A stretch of DNA of 32,784 nt, from contig JAUYJF010000036.1 in the NCBI GenBank assembly GCA_030688685.1, positions 1 through 32,784 on the forward strand, read 5' to 3'. The stretch is from Candidatus Yanofskyibacteriota bacterium. Lineage in GTDB: Bacteria; Patescibacteriota; Minisyncoccia; Minisyncoccales; UBA10102. Positions 23,805-31,092 of the stretch are shown piece after piece. Below the pieces are notes generated by a model that had not been told where the DNA came from, did not search any database, and was given only the letters and a program-made list of their open reading frames with translations. The stretch's first letter is position 1, and every line of letters starts with the position of its first letter. Both the position numbers and the translations under genes were made by a program.

Positions 23805-24164
23805 TTATGAAAAAAGGGTTTCTAATTCTTCAACAACTTGGGAAGGCGTAAAGTGAGCTTTGATCAGATACTTGTCAACACCCAATTCCATGGCCCGCTT
23901 GATTTCTTCTTTCTGGCCGAGATTGGAGAGCACGAGAATCTTGGGACGGGCGCCTGCCCCCCGTATTGCCTCCAGCACTTCCCACCCGTCTTTCCGGGGA
24001 AGCACCAGGTCTAAAATCATAACATCCGGAGTTTCCTGCTGAAGGGCGCGAATCGCTTTTTCTCCATCCTGCGCAATGTGCACTTCATATCCTGATGCTT
24101 TGAGTTTGGTTTGGTAGATTTCGATCAAAAGCGGATCGTCCTCCACAAGAAGAATGCGTTTCAT
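23805..24164 (-). CDS. Single-domain response regulator in the pilus operon
   Basis: A 119-residue CheY-like receiver with no output domain. The acidic pocket is E8/D9/D10 (LLVEDDP), the phospho-acceptor is D52 (MILDLVLP), the switch residue S80 (VLSN) and the conserved K102 (YLIKAHF) are all present, so it should be phosphorylatable. It sits between pilB and pilT with short gaps (16 and 2 nt). No histidine kinase is in the window. A role in choosing between extension and retraction is inferred from position only. GAGG lies 8 nt before the ATG, one of the few Shine-Dalgarno-like sites here. Confidence 0.92.
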   Translation of the reverse strand: MKRILLVEDDPLLIEIYQTKLKASGYEVHIAQDGEKAIRALQQETPDVMILDLVLPRKDGWEVLEAIRGAGARPKILVLSNLGQKEEIKRAMELGVDKYLIKAHFTPSQVVEELETLFS

Positions 24165-24180
24165 AAGGTTTTCCTCTATT

Positions 24181-25908
24181 CTACTGGTTTTCCGCGGTTG
24201 CGCGCAATACTTCCTCTATGGTTGTTATTCCCTCCAGCACCTTTTTGATTCCATCCTGGCGCATGTTCAACATATTCTGGCGTTCCGCTTCCTTCTGAAT
24301 TTCGTGTTCTGAAGGTTTTTCCAGAATAATCCCGGCCAGCTCTTCTGTCATCACAAGCACCTCAAATACGCCAATGCGCCCCGCGTACCCTGTTGTCCCG
24401 CACGCGTCGCATCCTTTCGGCTCAAAGATGGTGCCTCGCGCGATCTGCGGCTCCATTTCTTTGCGCACATATTCTGGCAAAGAGGCGACTTCCCGATCCA
24501 GAAGCCCTTGGATCGCTTTCTTTGGTTTTACCTCTTCTTTGCATTCTTCGCACAGACGCCGCACCAGGCGCTGGGCGAGTCCGGCTGACAAAGTCGCGGG
24601 AAGCAGGTACCTGTCCACGCCCATGTCAACGAGACGGGGAATAATCCCAATAGCATTATTCGTGTGAAGCGTTGAGAGGACCAGGTGTCCGGTGAGGGCG
24701 GCGTGGATGGCGAGGGAAGCGGTCTCCGCGTCCCTCACCTCTCCAACCATAATGATATCCGGATCCTGCCGAAGAATTTCCCGAAGCCCCTGAGCGAAAT
24801 CGTATCCAATCTCCGGCTGTACCTGGGATTGATTCACCCCCTGAATAACATACTCTACCGGGTCTTCCAGGGATACGATGTTCACGTTCGTCTTATTCAG
24901 AGACCTCAAAACGGCATAGAGCGTGGTTGTCTTTCCAGATCCCGTGGGCCCTGTGGCAAAGAGAAGCCCATAGGGAGCTTTTGCCGCCTCCTTGATCTTC
25001 TCTAGGGCAACACCTTCCAGGCCCAGCTGTTCAAAATCTTTGAGTCCTGTTTCAGGGTCAAGAACCCGAATCACGACTTTTTCTCCCATTGCCGTAGGAA
25101 GCGTAGAAACACGAAAATCAATGGCCTTTCCTTCAATGGTCGTAGAGAACCGCCCTCCCTGCGGAATGCGGGTTTCATCAATACGCATATCCGCGAGAAT
25201 TTTCACGCGCGCGACAATGGCGGCATGCGCCTTGAGCGGAAGGACCAGGGAAGCGTGGAGCTGTCCCATGAACCGAAAGCGCACCCGCAGATCCTTTTTG
25301 GTGGGCTCAATATGAATGTCAGACGCCTTGCCCTCCACGGCATTTCGAAGAACGACTGCCACCATCTTGGTAATAGGGGCTTCTTCCACAAGACGGGAGA
25401 GTTCCGCTGTTGAAGGAACGTTCTTTTTTTCCTTCGCGATATCCTCCTGCAATTCTTCAAGCGCCTGCTCCACTTCCTGTTTTGCGTCACGCTTTCTCCG
25501 CATGAGCGCGTCAAAGGTTTTGGGGGATATGAGAACAATGGCGTAGGAAAAATTCCCTTGACGGGCCAAAAACTGAAGGGCTTCCCGCGCCTTGACATCT
25601 TCTGGGTACACCATGCCGATTTCCAGCTTTCCCTTTTCCTCTTTCAAGGGAACCATGGAGTAGTATTTGGCGGATTCTTCCGGGATAAGATCCAAAACAG
25701 AACCGGGAATATCTTCTCCCTTTACGTTTCTGATCGGGATGTTGAGCGCCTCCCCTTTGTATTGAAACAGCGTTTCTTCATCTAGAATGTTTTCTTCAAT
25801 AATAAAAGTCTCAACGGGCCGGCTTTCAGTGGCAGCCCGCGACCGCAAAGCCGCTGCTTTTTCCTGGTCAAGAACGTTTTTTTGAATCAGAACGGAAAGA
25901 AGGTCCAT
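24181..25908 (-). CDS. pilB: Pilus assembly ATPase PilB
   Basis: A 575-residue GspE/PilB family ATPase that powers pilus extension. The N-terminal T2SSE_N domain (about 1-140, MDLLSVLIQKNVLDQEKAAALR...) precedes the ATPase core. Motifs are Walker A GPTGSGKT (320-327), Asp box VSLEDPVEYVIQG, Walker B DIIMVGEVRD (384-393) and His box GHLVLSTLHTN (407-417). A four-cysteine zinc site (C453, C456, C500, C503) is typical of PilB and absent from PilT. It lies 4 nt after the PilP-like gene and 16 nt before the response regulator. Confidence 0.97.
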   Translation of the reverse strand: MDLLSVLIQKNVLDQEKAAALRSRAATESRPVETFIIEENILDEETLFQYKGEALNIPIRNVKGEDIPGSVLDLIPEESAKYYSMVPLKEEKGKLEIGMVYPEDVKAREALQFLARQGNFSYAIVLISPKTFDALMRRKRDAKQEVEQALEELQEDIAKEKKNVPSTAELSRLVEEAPITKMVAVVLRNAVEGKASDIHIEPTKKDLRVRFRFMGQLHASLVLPLKAHAAIVARVKILADMRIDETRIPQGGRFSTTIEGKAIDFRVSTLPTAMGEKVVIRVLDPETGLKDFEQLGLEGVALEKIKEAAKAPYGLLFATGPTGSGKTTTLYAVLRSLNKTNVNIVSLEDPVEYVIQGVNQSQVQPEIGYDFAQGLREILRQDPDIIMVGEVRDAETASLAIHAALTGHLVLSTLHTNNAIGIIPRLVDMGVDRYLLPATLSAGLAQRLVRRLCEECKEEVKPKKAIQGLLDREVASLPEYVRKEMEPQIARGTIFEPKGCDACGTTGYAGRIGVFEVLVMTEELAGIILEKPSEHEIQKEAERQNMLNMRQDGIKKVLEGITTIEEVLRATAENQ

Positions 25909-25912
25909 AGGA

Positions 25913-26200
25913 TCAAGGGGAAAGCGGCGCGAAAGGATTATTCCGCCCTACTTGTTCTGGCAATGGAATAGGGTCCGGGGGGGTTCTGAGTGTTTCAAAG
26001 ATCGGATTTTCAAACACAGAAAAGTTAATGTTCACCTGCCTGAGTTCGCTTTCACTCGCGACCGGAAAGGAAACGGGCAAGGAAGACGGCGCGCGGAAAA
26101 ACCCGGCCCATACAACAACTCCGATCACGGCAACAAGAATACCCAGAACGATGGTGAGTACGCGCTGACGCTTTTTTTGCTGACTGAGAAGCTGTTCCAT
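25913..26200 (-). CDS. Small membrane protein, possible PilP analogue
   Basis: A 95-residue protein with a basic N-terminus (SQQKKRQR), one membrane helix (about residues 14-33) and a short extracytoplasmic tail ending VGRNNPFAPLSP. Position after pilO matches pilP in the pilMNOP order, and the terminal NPF resembles the 'DPF' seen in PilP. However, it lacks the beta domain that binds the secretin PilQ, and no lipoprotein cysteine is visible. As no secretin is in view, a reduced PilP-like linker is plausible. I cannot assign it by sequence alone. Confidence 0.6.
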   Translation of the reverse strand: MEQLLSQQKKRQRVLTIVLGILVAVIGVVVWAGFFRAPSSLPVSFPVASESELRQVNINFSVFENPIFETLRTPPDPIPLPEQVGRNNPFAPLSP

Positions 26201-26210
26201 GGTTTATGTA

Positions 26211-26762
26211 TTAGTAGGAATAGGCTTTTGCGGTAATTTGGAAATTGAATTGCTCGCCTGTCGTTTCTGCTGTTTGTCTGGAATCTGAAGCAAATTGAAT
26301 GGAATCAATTTCAAGAAATCTGGATGAGGCGTGGATGTTGTTTACGAATATTTTGAGATCCTCGTATGATCCCGTAAAAGAGAAAGAAACGCTCACTGCC
26401 CGAAGAGTTGTTCCGGCGGTTCCTTGGGCTTTTTCGGCTTCCGTGGTGGTTGCTGACTGAAATGTGCCGCCGGATTCCGCGGCTAAGGCCTGCATTCTGC
26501 TGTACAAAAGAGGGAGAGAAAGCTCATCGGGGAGCGCCTCGTGGATCTGGGCCAGTTTTCCCTCGTGTTCTGAAAGTCGCTCTCGGAGATGGGAAAGCTG
26601 GGCGAGGTACTGCTCCCGATTTCTCAGATCAATTCCCCTTCTCTCCGCGTCTTGCGTGGCGAACTCAAACTGCTGGTACTGAGGCCAACCCCAGAAGAAT
26701 CCGGCAAGAGCCGATACAACAAGGAGAGCTATGATAAAGAGTGGCTGATTGATAAAATTCAT
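26211..26762 (-). CDS. pilO: Pilus alignment protein PilO
   Basis: A 183-residue bitopic membrane protein with an N-terminal helix (about 7-25, PLFIIALLVVSALAGFFWG). A coiled-coil stretch follows (about 30-80, FATQDAERRGIDLRNREQYLAQLSHLRERL...), then a ferredoxin-like domain (VSVSFSFTGSYEDLKIFVNNIHASSRFLEIDSIQF). SFTGSYEDLKIFVNNI is a recognisable PilO signature. PilO pairs with PilN to connect PilM to the outside parts. It overlaps pilN by 4 nt, fitting stoichiometric co-translation. Confidence 0.88.
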   Translation of the reverse strand: MNFINQPLFIIALLVVSALAGFFWGWPQYQQFEFATQDAERRGIDLRNREQYLAQLSHLRERLSEHEGKLAQIHEALPDELSLPLLYSRMQALAAESGGTFQSATTTEAEKAQGTAGTTLRAVSVSFSFTGSYEDLKIFVNNIHASSRFLEIDSIQFASDSRQTAETTGEQFNFQITAKAYSY

Positions 26763-27289
26763 AGAGAAGAGAAGATGCGCGCGGGGAGCGTTATTACTGC
26801 GGCAAACTCCACGGTTCCGTTTTCTTGAAGCGAAAAGCTGGAAATTTCAATGGCGCTGATATCCTCATGCGTCTTAAAAATCTGAAGTTGCTGCTCTAAG
26901 GGAATGAATCCCGCGGCTCTTCCTGAAACTTGGACTGTTCGGTCTGCCGCGCGCACATCCACCGAAGTAAAGATAACCTGCGGATGCACGGCATCCTCAA
27001 GGACGCGAAAAGCCCCAAGAAGATTTTTGCGCTGGGAAAGGAGACTCGAGAAGTCGTCGGTTTTGCGTTTTGCCCTGAGAACATCCTGTTCCAGCGCTCG
27101 TTCTTCAGGGGTGGTAATCGCCGTCAGCTGTCTTTCAAGATCCGCTCCTCTCTTTTCCGCCTCCGACGCAAGGGAAGTAAACACGAGCCCCACCCCGAGC
27201 GTGGCGAGCAGAATAAGGATAGCGCCAAAAAACAGAGCTCTCCCCAGAAGAGAATCCCTTGCGTGTTCTTTTGGTATGATGTCCATCAT
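26759..27289 (-). CDS. pilN: Pilus alignment protein PilN
   Basis: A 176-residue bitopic protein with a short cytoplasmic N-terminus (MMDIIPKEHARDS) that would bind PilM. The usual 'INLLP' motif is replaced by MDIIPKE. The membrane helix is about 17-40, a coiled-coil follows (about 43-95), and a compact beta-alpha domain with VQVSGRAAGFIPLEQQLQIFK ends the protein. It lies 2 nt after pilM and overlaps pilO by 4 nt. Sequence conservation of PilN is low, so the call rests on topology and gene order as much as on motifs. Confidence 0.85.
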   Translation of the reverse strand: MMDIIPKEHARDSLLGRALFFGAILILLATLGVGLVFTSLASEAEKRGADLERQLTAITTPEERALEQDVLRAKRKTDDFSSLLSQRKNLLGAFRVLEDAVHPQVIFTSVDVRAADRTVQVSGRAAGFIPLEQQLQIFKTHEDISAIEISSFSLQENGTVEFAAVITLPARIFSSL

Positions 27290-27291
27290 GG

Positions 27292-28347
27292 TTATTCAAT
27301 GCCTTTGAGCGCCATGCCTACCGCTACCGCGTACGAAGGCCCGAGCGCGGAAAGCACGTCTTCTAAAACAGGGGGGGTAAAAATATCACCAAAGGCATCC
27401 AGAATTTCCGCGCGTATTCCCATGTTCTTTTCCATATATTCCCGGAATCCCGGGAGCACGGCCGTGCCTCCTGTAAGTATAACACGCTCAATGGGATTTG
27501 CCGTGCTTTGCTGGAACTGCCGAGACACCTTTTGGATCTCCAGCACAATGAGATCCAAGAGCGGAGCAAGAACCCGTGCCTGCAGCGCGTCACGCAATCC
27601 CTTGCTCCTTTTTTCCCGCTCCGCGGCATCATAAGGAATTGAGAGCGATTCTGAGAGGCGGGCAGTCAGGCTGTTTCCCGAGGATTCAATGCTGTGGGAT
27701 AAATGAACCATCTTGCCTGAAACAACGCTTACGGTGGTTGATTGCGCTCCTATATCCACGAGGATAACGGCTTTTTTGGTGGTAATCTGAGCTGCTCGCA
27801 GCAATCCGAATACTTCAGCTTCCATGCCAATGAGCTGGATCTTGGCAAGACGGGCGATTTCCTGATACTGATTCAGCGCTTCTGTGGGAACAGCGACCAA
27901 AAGCACTTTCAAGGGAGTTTTCTGCCCAATCTTTCCTTCCAGAAGCTGCCAATCGTACACCACTTCTGAAATAGGGACGGGGATATGGCGCCTCGCCTCA
28001 AAACGCACGGCATCCGGCAGTTCCTCCTTTGTCATGGGAGGAAGTTCAAAATTCGTAAAGAAAGTGGCAAATGCCGGGATGGAGAATGCCGCTTTTCGGG
28101 ACTCCATCTTCGCTTCCTGAATCACGCCGCGGAGCGCGCGCGCCACATCTTCGCTTGAAAGAAGGAGGCTATTCTTTTCAAACGTGCGAAAGGGTTTTTC
28201 GTACAGTGCCTTTGCTTCCATCTCGCCATAGTTTTTCAGCGTCTTGCGATACCCCCACTTTGAGAGCTCCACTACTTTGAGCGACGAGGTCCCGATATCC
28301 ACTCCCAAAGAAACTTTGGGAACCAATTGAAAAGATCCAAAAATCAT
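27292..28347 (-). CDS. pilM: Actin-like pilus assembly protein PilM
   Basis: A 351-residue cytoplasmic protein of the PilM/FtsA-like actin superfamily. Phosphate 1 is LGVDIGTSSLKVVEL (residues 14-28), phosphate 2 is ILVDIGAQSTTVSVV (about 190-205), and the adenosine motif is VILTGGTAVLPGFREYM (about 290-306). It binds the N-terminus of PilN and links the PilB/PilC motor to the alignment complex. It is the first gene of the block; TATACT lies 4 nt before the ATG. Confidence 0.95.
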   Translation of the reverse strand: MIFGSFQLVPKVSLGVDIGTSSLKVVELSKWGYRKTLKNYGEMEAKALYEKPFRTFEKNSLLLSSEDVARALRGVIQEAKMESRKAAFSIPAFATFFTNFELPPMTKEELPDAVRFEARRHIPVPISEVVYDWQLLEGKIGQKTPLKVLLVAVPTEALNQYQEIARLAKIQLIGMEAEVFGLLRAAQITTKKAVILVDIGAQSTTVSVVSGKMVHLSHSIESSGNSLTARLSESLSIPYDAAEREKRSKGLRDALQARVLAPLLDLIVLEIQKVSRQFQQSTANPIERVILTGGTAVLPGFREYMEKNMGIRAEILDAFGDIFTPPVLEDVLSALGPSYAVAVGMALKGIE

Positions 28348-28351
28348 TGGT

Positions 28352-28357
28352 AGTATA
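28352..28357 (-). promoter_or_regulatory. -10 box before pilM
   Basis: TATACT with TGA in front (extended -10 form) lies 4 nt from the pilM ATG. I see no good -35 at 16-18 nt. This would give a transcript with almost no leader for the pilM-to-pilC block. Confidence 0.5.
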
Positions 28358-28660
28358 TCACATTAATACGCGTGCTCACCATGCAAGTTTTCCCCATATT
28401 GTATTATTCCATCATACTGCATTCGCGCACAAATAAAAATGCCTTTCTTAGGAAAGACAGAATATTGAAACTCAACTTCGCTTGTCATGGTAGCGGATTT
28501 ATCACGCCATAGCCGCAGCGTAAGCTTTCATAGAACCCGACTTCGCTAAAGCTACGTCGCGACGAAGGCGGAGGAGGTGGGATTCGGGGTATCATTCGAT
28601 ACCCCGCCCTATCGCCCTGTCATTCGACAGGGTAAAAATGATAGGGCGAACCCTCCAATG
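28358..28660. other. Non-coding stretch with nested hairpins
   Basis: No ORF of note. It holds hairpin A (28585-28606: CGGGGTATC, ATTC loop, GATACCCCG) and hairpin B (28615-28632: CCCTGTC, ATTC loop, GACAGGG). An outer 9-bp stem, CGCCCTATC (28605-28613) with GATAGGGCG (28640-28648), encloses B. Both loops are ATTC. They lie downstream of the two tRNA-Ser genes on the minus strand, but no T-run follows, so simple termination is doubtful. A short CTTTC-TTAG-GAAAG hairpin is near 28444. Confidence 0.7.
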
Positions 28661-28744
28661 CGGAGGAAGCAGGACTCGAACCTGCAAGGGATTTCTCCCA
28701 CCTGTTTTCAAGACAGGGCCCTTACCAATTAGGGTTATTCCTCC
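28661..28744 (-). tRNA. tRNA-Ser(UGA)
   Basis: An 84-nt cloverleaf on the minus strand with acceptor GGAGGAA/TTCCTCC, anticodon loop CTTGAAA (anticodon TGA) and the long variable arm of class II tRNAs (GGGAGAAATCCC). T arm GCAGG-TTCGAGT-CCTGC. Discriminator G; CCA is not encoded. It follows tRNA-Ser(GCU) after 6 nt and is probably co-transcribed. Confidence 0.95.
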
Positions 28745-28750
28745 GTAATG

Positions 28751-28836
28751 CGGTGGGTGCAGGATTTGAACCTGCGGAGGGTTTTGAAGCCCTCACGGGT
28801 TAGCAACCCGCTGCATTACCGCTCTGCCAACCCACC
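28751..28836 (-). tRNA. tRNA-Ser(GCU)
   Basis: An 86-nt cloverleaf with acceptor GGTGGGT/ACCCACC, anticodon loop TTGCTAA (anticodon GCT), long variable arm (GAGGGCTTCAAAACCCTC) and T arm GCAGG-TTCAAAT-CCTGC. Discriminator G; CCA is not encoded. It is the first of two tandem serine tRNAs. Confidence 0.95.
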
Positions 28837-28849
28837 AGGCGATAATAAT

Positions 28850-28895
28850 AGTATAAGCAGAAATCCTTGAAAAATCAACCAAAAAGCGCTATGCT
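28850..28895. promoter_or_regulatory. Overlapping divergent tRNA promoters
   Basis: Plus strand: TTGAAA (28867-28872), 17-nt spacer, TATGCT (28890-28895), 11 nt before tRNA-Arg. Minus strand: TTGATT (28873-28878), 17-nt spacer, TATACT (28850-28855), 13 nt before tRNA-Ser(GCU). The two -35 boxes abut and each lies in the other promoter's spacer, so both cannot be occupied at once. Confidence 0.85.
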
Positions 28896-28906
28896 GTATT
28901 TACCCA

Positions 28907-28978
28907 GCTCCCGTAGTTTAACGGACAGAACGGAGGCTTGCGGAGCCTTTGATGGAGGTTCGATTCCTCCCGGGAGCA
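28907..28978 (+). tRNA. tRNA-Arg with anticodon GCG
   Basis: A 72-nt cloverleaf: acceptor GCTCCCG/CGGGAGC, D arm GTTT...GAAC, anticodon arm GAGGC-TTGCGGA-GCCTT, T arm GGAGG-TTCGATT-CCTCC, discriminator A, no encoded CCA. The loop places GCG at 34-36, reading CGC (and CGU by wobble). Most bacteria use tRNA-Arg(ACG) with inosine for these codons, so GCG is unusual. The recG ATG is only 12 nt downstream. Confidence 0.9.
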
Positions 28979-28989
28979 CAACACGTTCT

Positions 28990-31092
28990 ATGACTCTCTC
29001 TACCCCTCTTTCTGAAATCCCGCGGGTAGGATCCGTGCATCAGAAGCGTTTGAAAAAACTGGGGATCACCACCGTACGCGATCTTCTTTTTTATTTCCCC
29101 CGCACTTACGAGGATTGGACCCAGGTTGTACCTATTTGCGACGTGCGGGAAGAGAGCTTCGCGTGTGTTCGCGGAACCGTACTGGAAACACATCACGCGC
29201 GGACATTCAAGAAGCGCATGAGCGTTACCAACGCTCTTATTCAGGATGGAACAGGCGCCCTGCGCGTTGTTTGGTTTAACCAGTCCTGGTTGGCTGACAC
29301 TCTCAAAAAAGGAGAAGAGTTCATGTTCGCGGGAAAAGTATCGCGGGATAAAGAAGGGATTCACCTTGCAAGCCCCTCCTACGAAAAGGTTTCAGAGAAA
29401 CCCTTGATTCATACCGGAAGAATTGTGCCTGTGTACCAGGAAACCGCCGGAATATCTTCAAAATTCCTGCGCTCCCTTATCTTTCCCCTCCTGCGCACGG
29501 TAAGCGTTGAGCAGGACACGCTTCCTGAATTCATACGCGAAGAAAAAAACTTCCCCCGCCTGCAGGAGGCGATCTTTTCCCTGCATTTTCCTGAATCCTC
29601 AAAACACGCCGCGGCGGCCCAGGAACGCATAGCGTTTGAGGAGCTGTTCTCCATCGTGCTTTTTATGATTTCAGAGCGCAAGAAGATAGCAAAAGAAAAA
29701 TCCCCCAGAATCCCTTTTGACGCAGATCTTATAAAGAGATTCGTGGAAAAACTCCCTTTCCAATTGACCGATCACCAAAAAAAAGCTGCCTGGCATATCT
29801 TAAAAGACATGGAAAATCCCCGCCCCATGAACCGGCTTCTCCAAGGAGACGTGGGATCCGGAAAAACCGTGGTCGCAGCCATAGCGGCCCTTTCGTGCGC
29901 GAAAGCAGGCAAACAAGCCGTGTTCATGGCCCCGACAGAAATCCTGGCTCAGCAGCACTTCAAAACCATAAGCTCTCTCTTGTCCCCTTTTCGCCTGAAG
30001 ATTGCCCTGCTTACCGGGAAAACAGATGTATGGACTTCACCGAAACTTCCAAAAGAACCCATTGAGATTTCCCGCAAAAAACTTCTTGAAAAAGTGCGGG
30101 AGGGGGATATGCAGGTGGTGATCGGAACACAAACGCTGATTCAAGACAAGATGAAATTCGCGAATCTTGGCCTTATCGTGCTGGATGAACAGCATCGCTT
30201 TGGAGTCAGGCAGAGAGCCCACCTGCAAACTACAGGCTACAAACTACAGACCCCCCTGGTCCCTCACCTTCTTTCCATGACTGCGACCCCCATACCCCGC
30301 ACCCTCGCGCTCACCTTGTACGGGGACTTGGATCTTACCCTTATTTCAGAGCTTCCAAAAGGGCGCAAGGCAGTAACAACCAGAATCGTTCCGCCGGAAG
30401 AACGGAAACAAGCCTATGAATTCATTGCAAAAGAAATGCAAAAGGGACGGCAGGTCTTTGTGATCTGTCCCCGTATTGAAGTTACAGAAGGGAAAAACCA
30501 CCTTGAAATGAAAACCGTGAAAGAGGAATACGAAAAACTCTCCAAGGATATATTCCCTTCCTTTCGTGTGGAAATGCTTCACGGAAAGATGCAGCAGAAA
30601 GAAAAAGAGCGCGTCATGGACAGGTTTAAAAGAGGAAAGATAGACATGCTCGTGTCTACTTCCGTGGTGGAAGTTGGCGTAGATATTCCCAACGCGGCCG
30701 TCATGCTGATTGAAGGGGCGGAGCGCTTTGGCTTGGCCCAGCTTCATCAGTTCAGAGGACGCGTGGGGCGGGGAGAGCATCAGTCGTATTGTCTCCTTTT
30801 TACTGACTCAGGATCCCCAAAGACAAAGGAGCGCCTGGCTGCTATTCAGGAAACAGCTTCGGGGTTCACGCTCGCGGAGCGCGACCTTGCGCTCCGCGGA
30901 CCGGGAGATCTTGCCGGAGTAAAGCAGTGGGGATTCCCGGATTTTGCCATGCGGAGCTTAACAAACCTGAAGCTCGTGGAACAGGCGCGGGAATACGCGA
31001 ATAAAATCCTTGATGAAGATATTTCCCTTACAAAATACCCTTCTGTGAAGAAGAAGCTGGGAGAAATGGCAAAGCGTCTTCATCTTGAGTAG
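28990..31092 (+). CDS. recG: ATP-dependent DNA helicase RecG
   Basis: A 700-residue superfamily 2 helicase that reverses stalled replication forks. The N-terminal wedge/OB domain (VGSVHQKRLKKLGITTVRDLLFYFPRTYED, then RGTVLE..., ALIQDGTGALRVVWFNQ) is followed by Walker A GDVGSGKT (286-293), DEQH (399-402), TATPIPRTLAL, and C-terminal STSVVEVGVDIPNA and QFRGRVGRGEHQSYC. The start at 28990 follows tRNA-Arg; the longer frame from 28867 would read through the tRNA. Between DEQH and TATP is an insert, LQTTGYKLQT, made by two exact CAAACTACAG repeats. A second short insert (DVWTSPKLPKEPIEIS) precedes the TQTLIQ motif. The 3' end overlaps the convergent glycosyltransferase by 65 bp. Confidence 0.95.
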   Translation: MTLSTPLSEIPRVGSVHQKRLKKLGITTVRDLLFYFPRTYEDWTQVVPICDVREESFACVRGTVLETHHARTFKKRMSVTNALIQDGTGALRVVWFNQSWLADTLKKGEEFMFAGKVSRDKEGIHLASPSYEKVSEKPLIHTGRIVPVYQETAGISSKFLRSLIFPLLRTVSVEQDTLPEFIREEKNFPRLQEAIFSLHFPESSKHAAAAQERIAFEELFSIVLFMISERKKIAKEKSPRIPFDADLIKRFVEKLPFQLTDHQKKAAWHILKDMENPRPMNRLLQGDVGSGKTVVAAIAALSCAKAGKQAVFMAPTEILAQQHFKTISSLLSPFRLKIALLTGKTDVWTSPKLPKEPIEISRKKLLEKVREGDMQVVIGTQTLIQDKMKFANLGLIVLDEQHRFGVRQRAHLQTTGYKLQTPLVPHLLSMTATPIPRTLALTLYGDLDLTLISELPKGRKAVTTRIVPPEERKQAYEFIAKEMQKGRQVFVICPRIEVTEGKNHLEMKTVKEEYEKLSKDIFPSFRVEMLHGKMQQKEKERVMDRFKRGKIDMLVSTSVVEVGVDIPNAAVMLIEGAERFGLAQLHQFRGRVGRGEHQSYCLLFTDSGSPKTKERLAAIQETASGFTLAERDLALRGPGDLAGVKQWGFPDFAMRSLTNLKLVEQAREYANKILDEDISLTKYPSVKKKLGEMAKRLHLE

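Noticed and set aside
28867-28989. Upstream start of recG at 28867
   Set aside because: It would translate the tRNA-Arg gene and lies on the tRNA promoter -35. The ATG at 28990 gives a normal RecG N-terminus.
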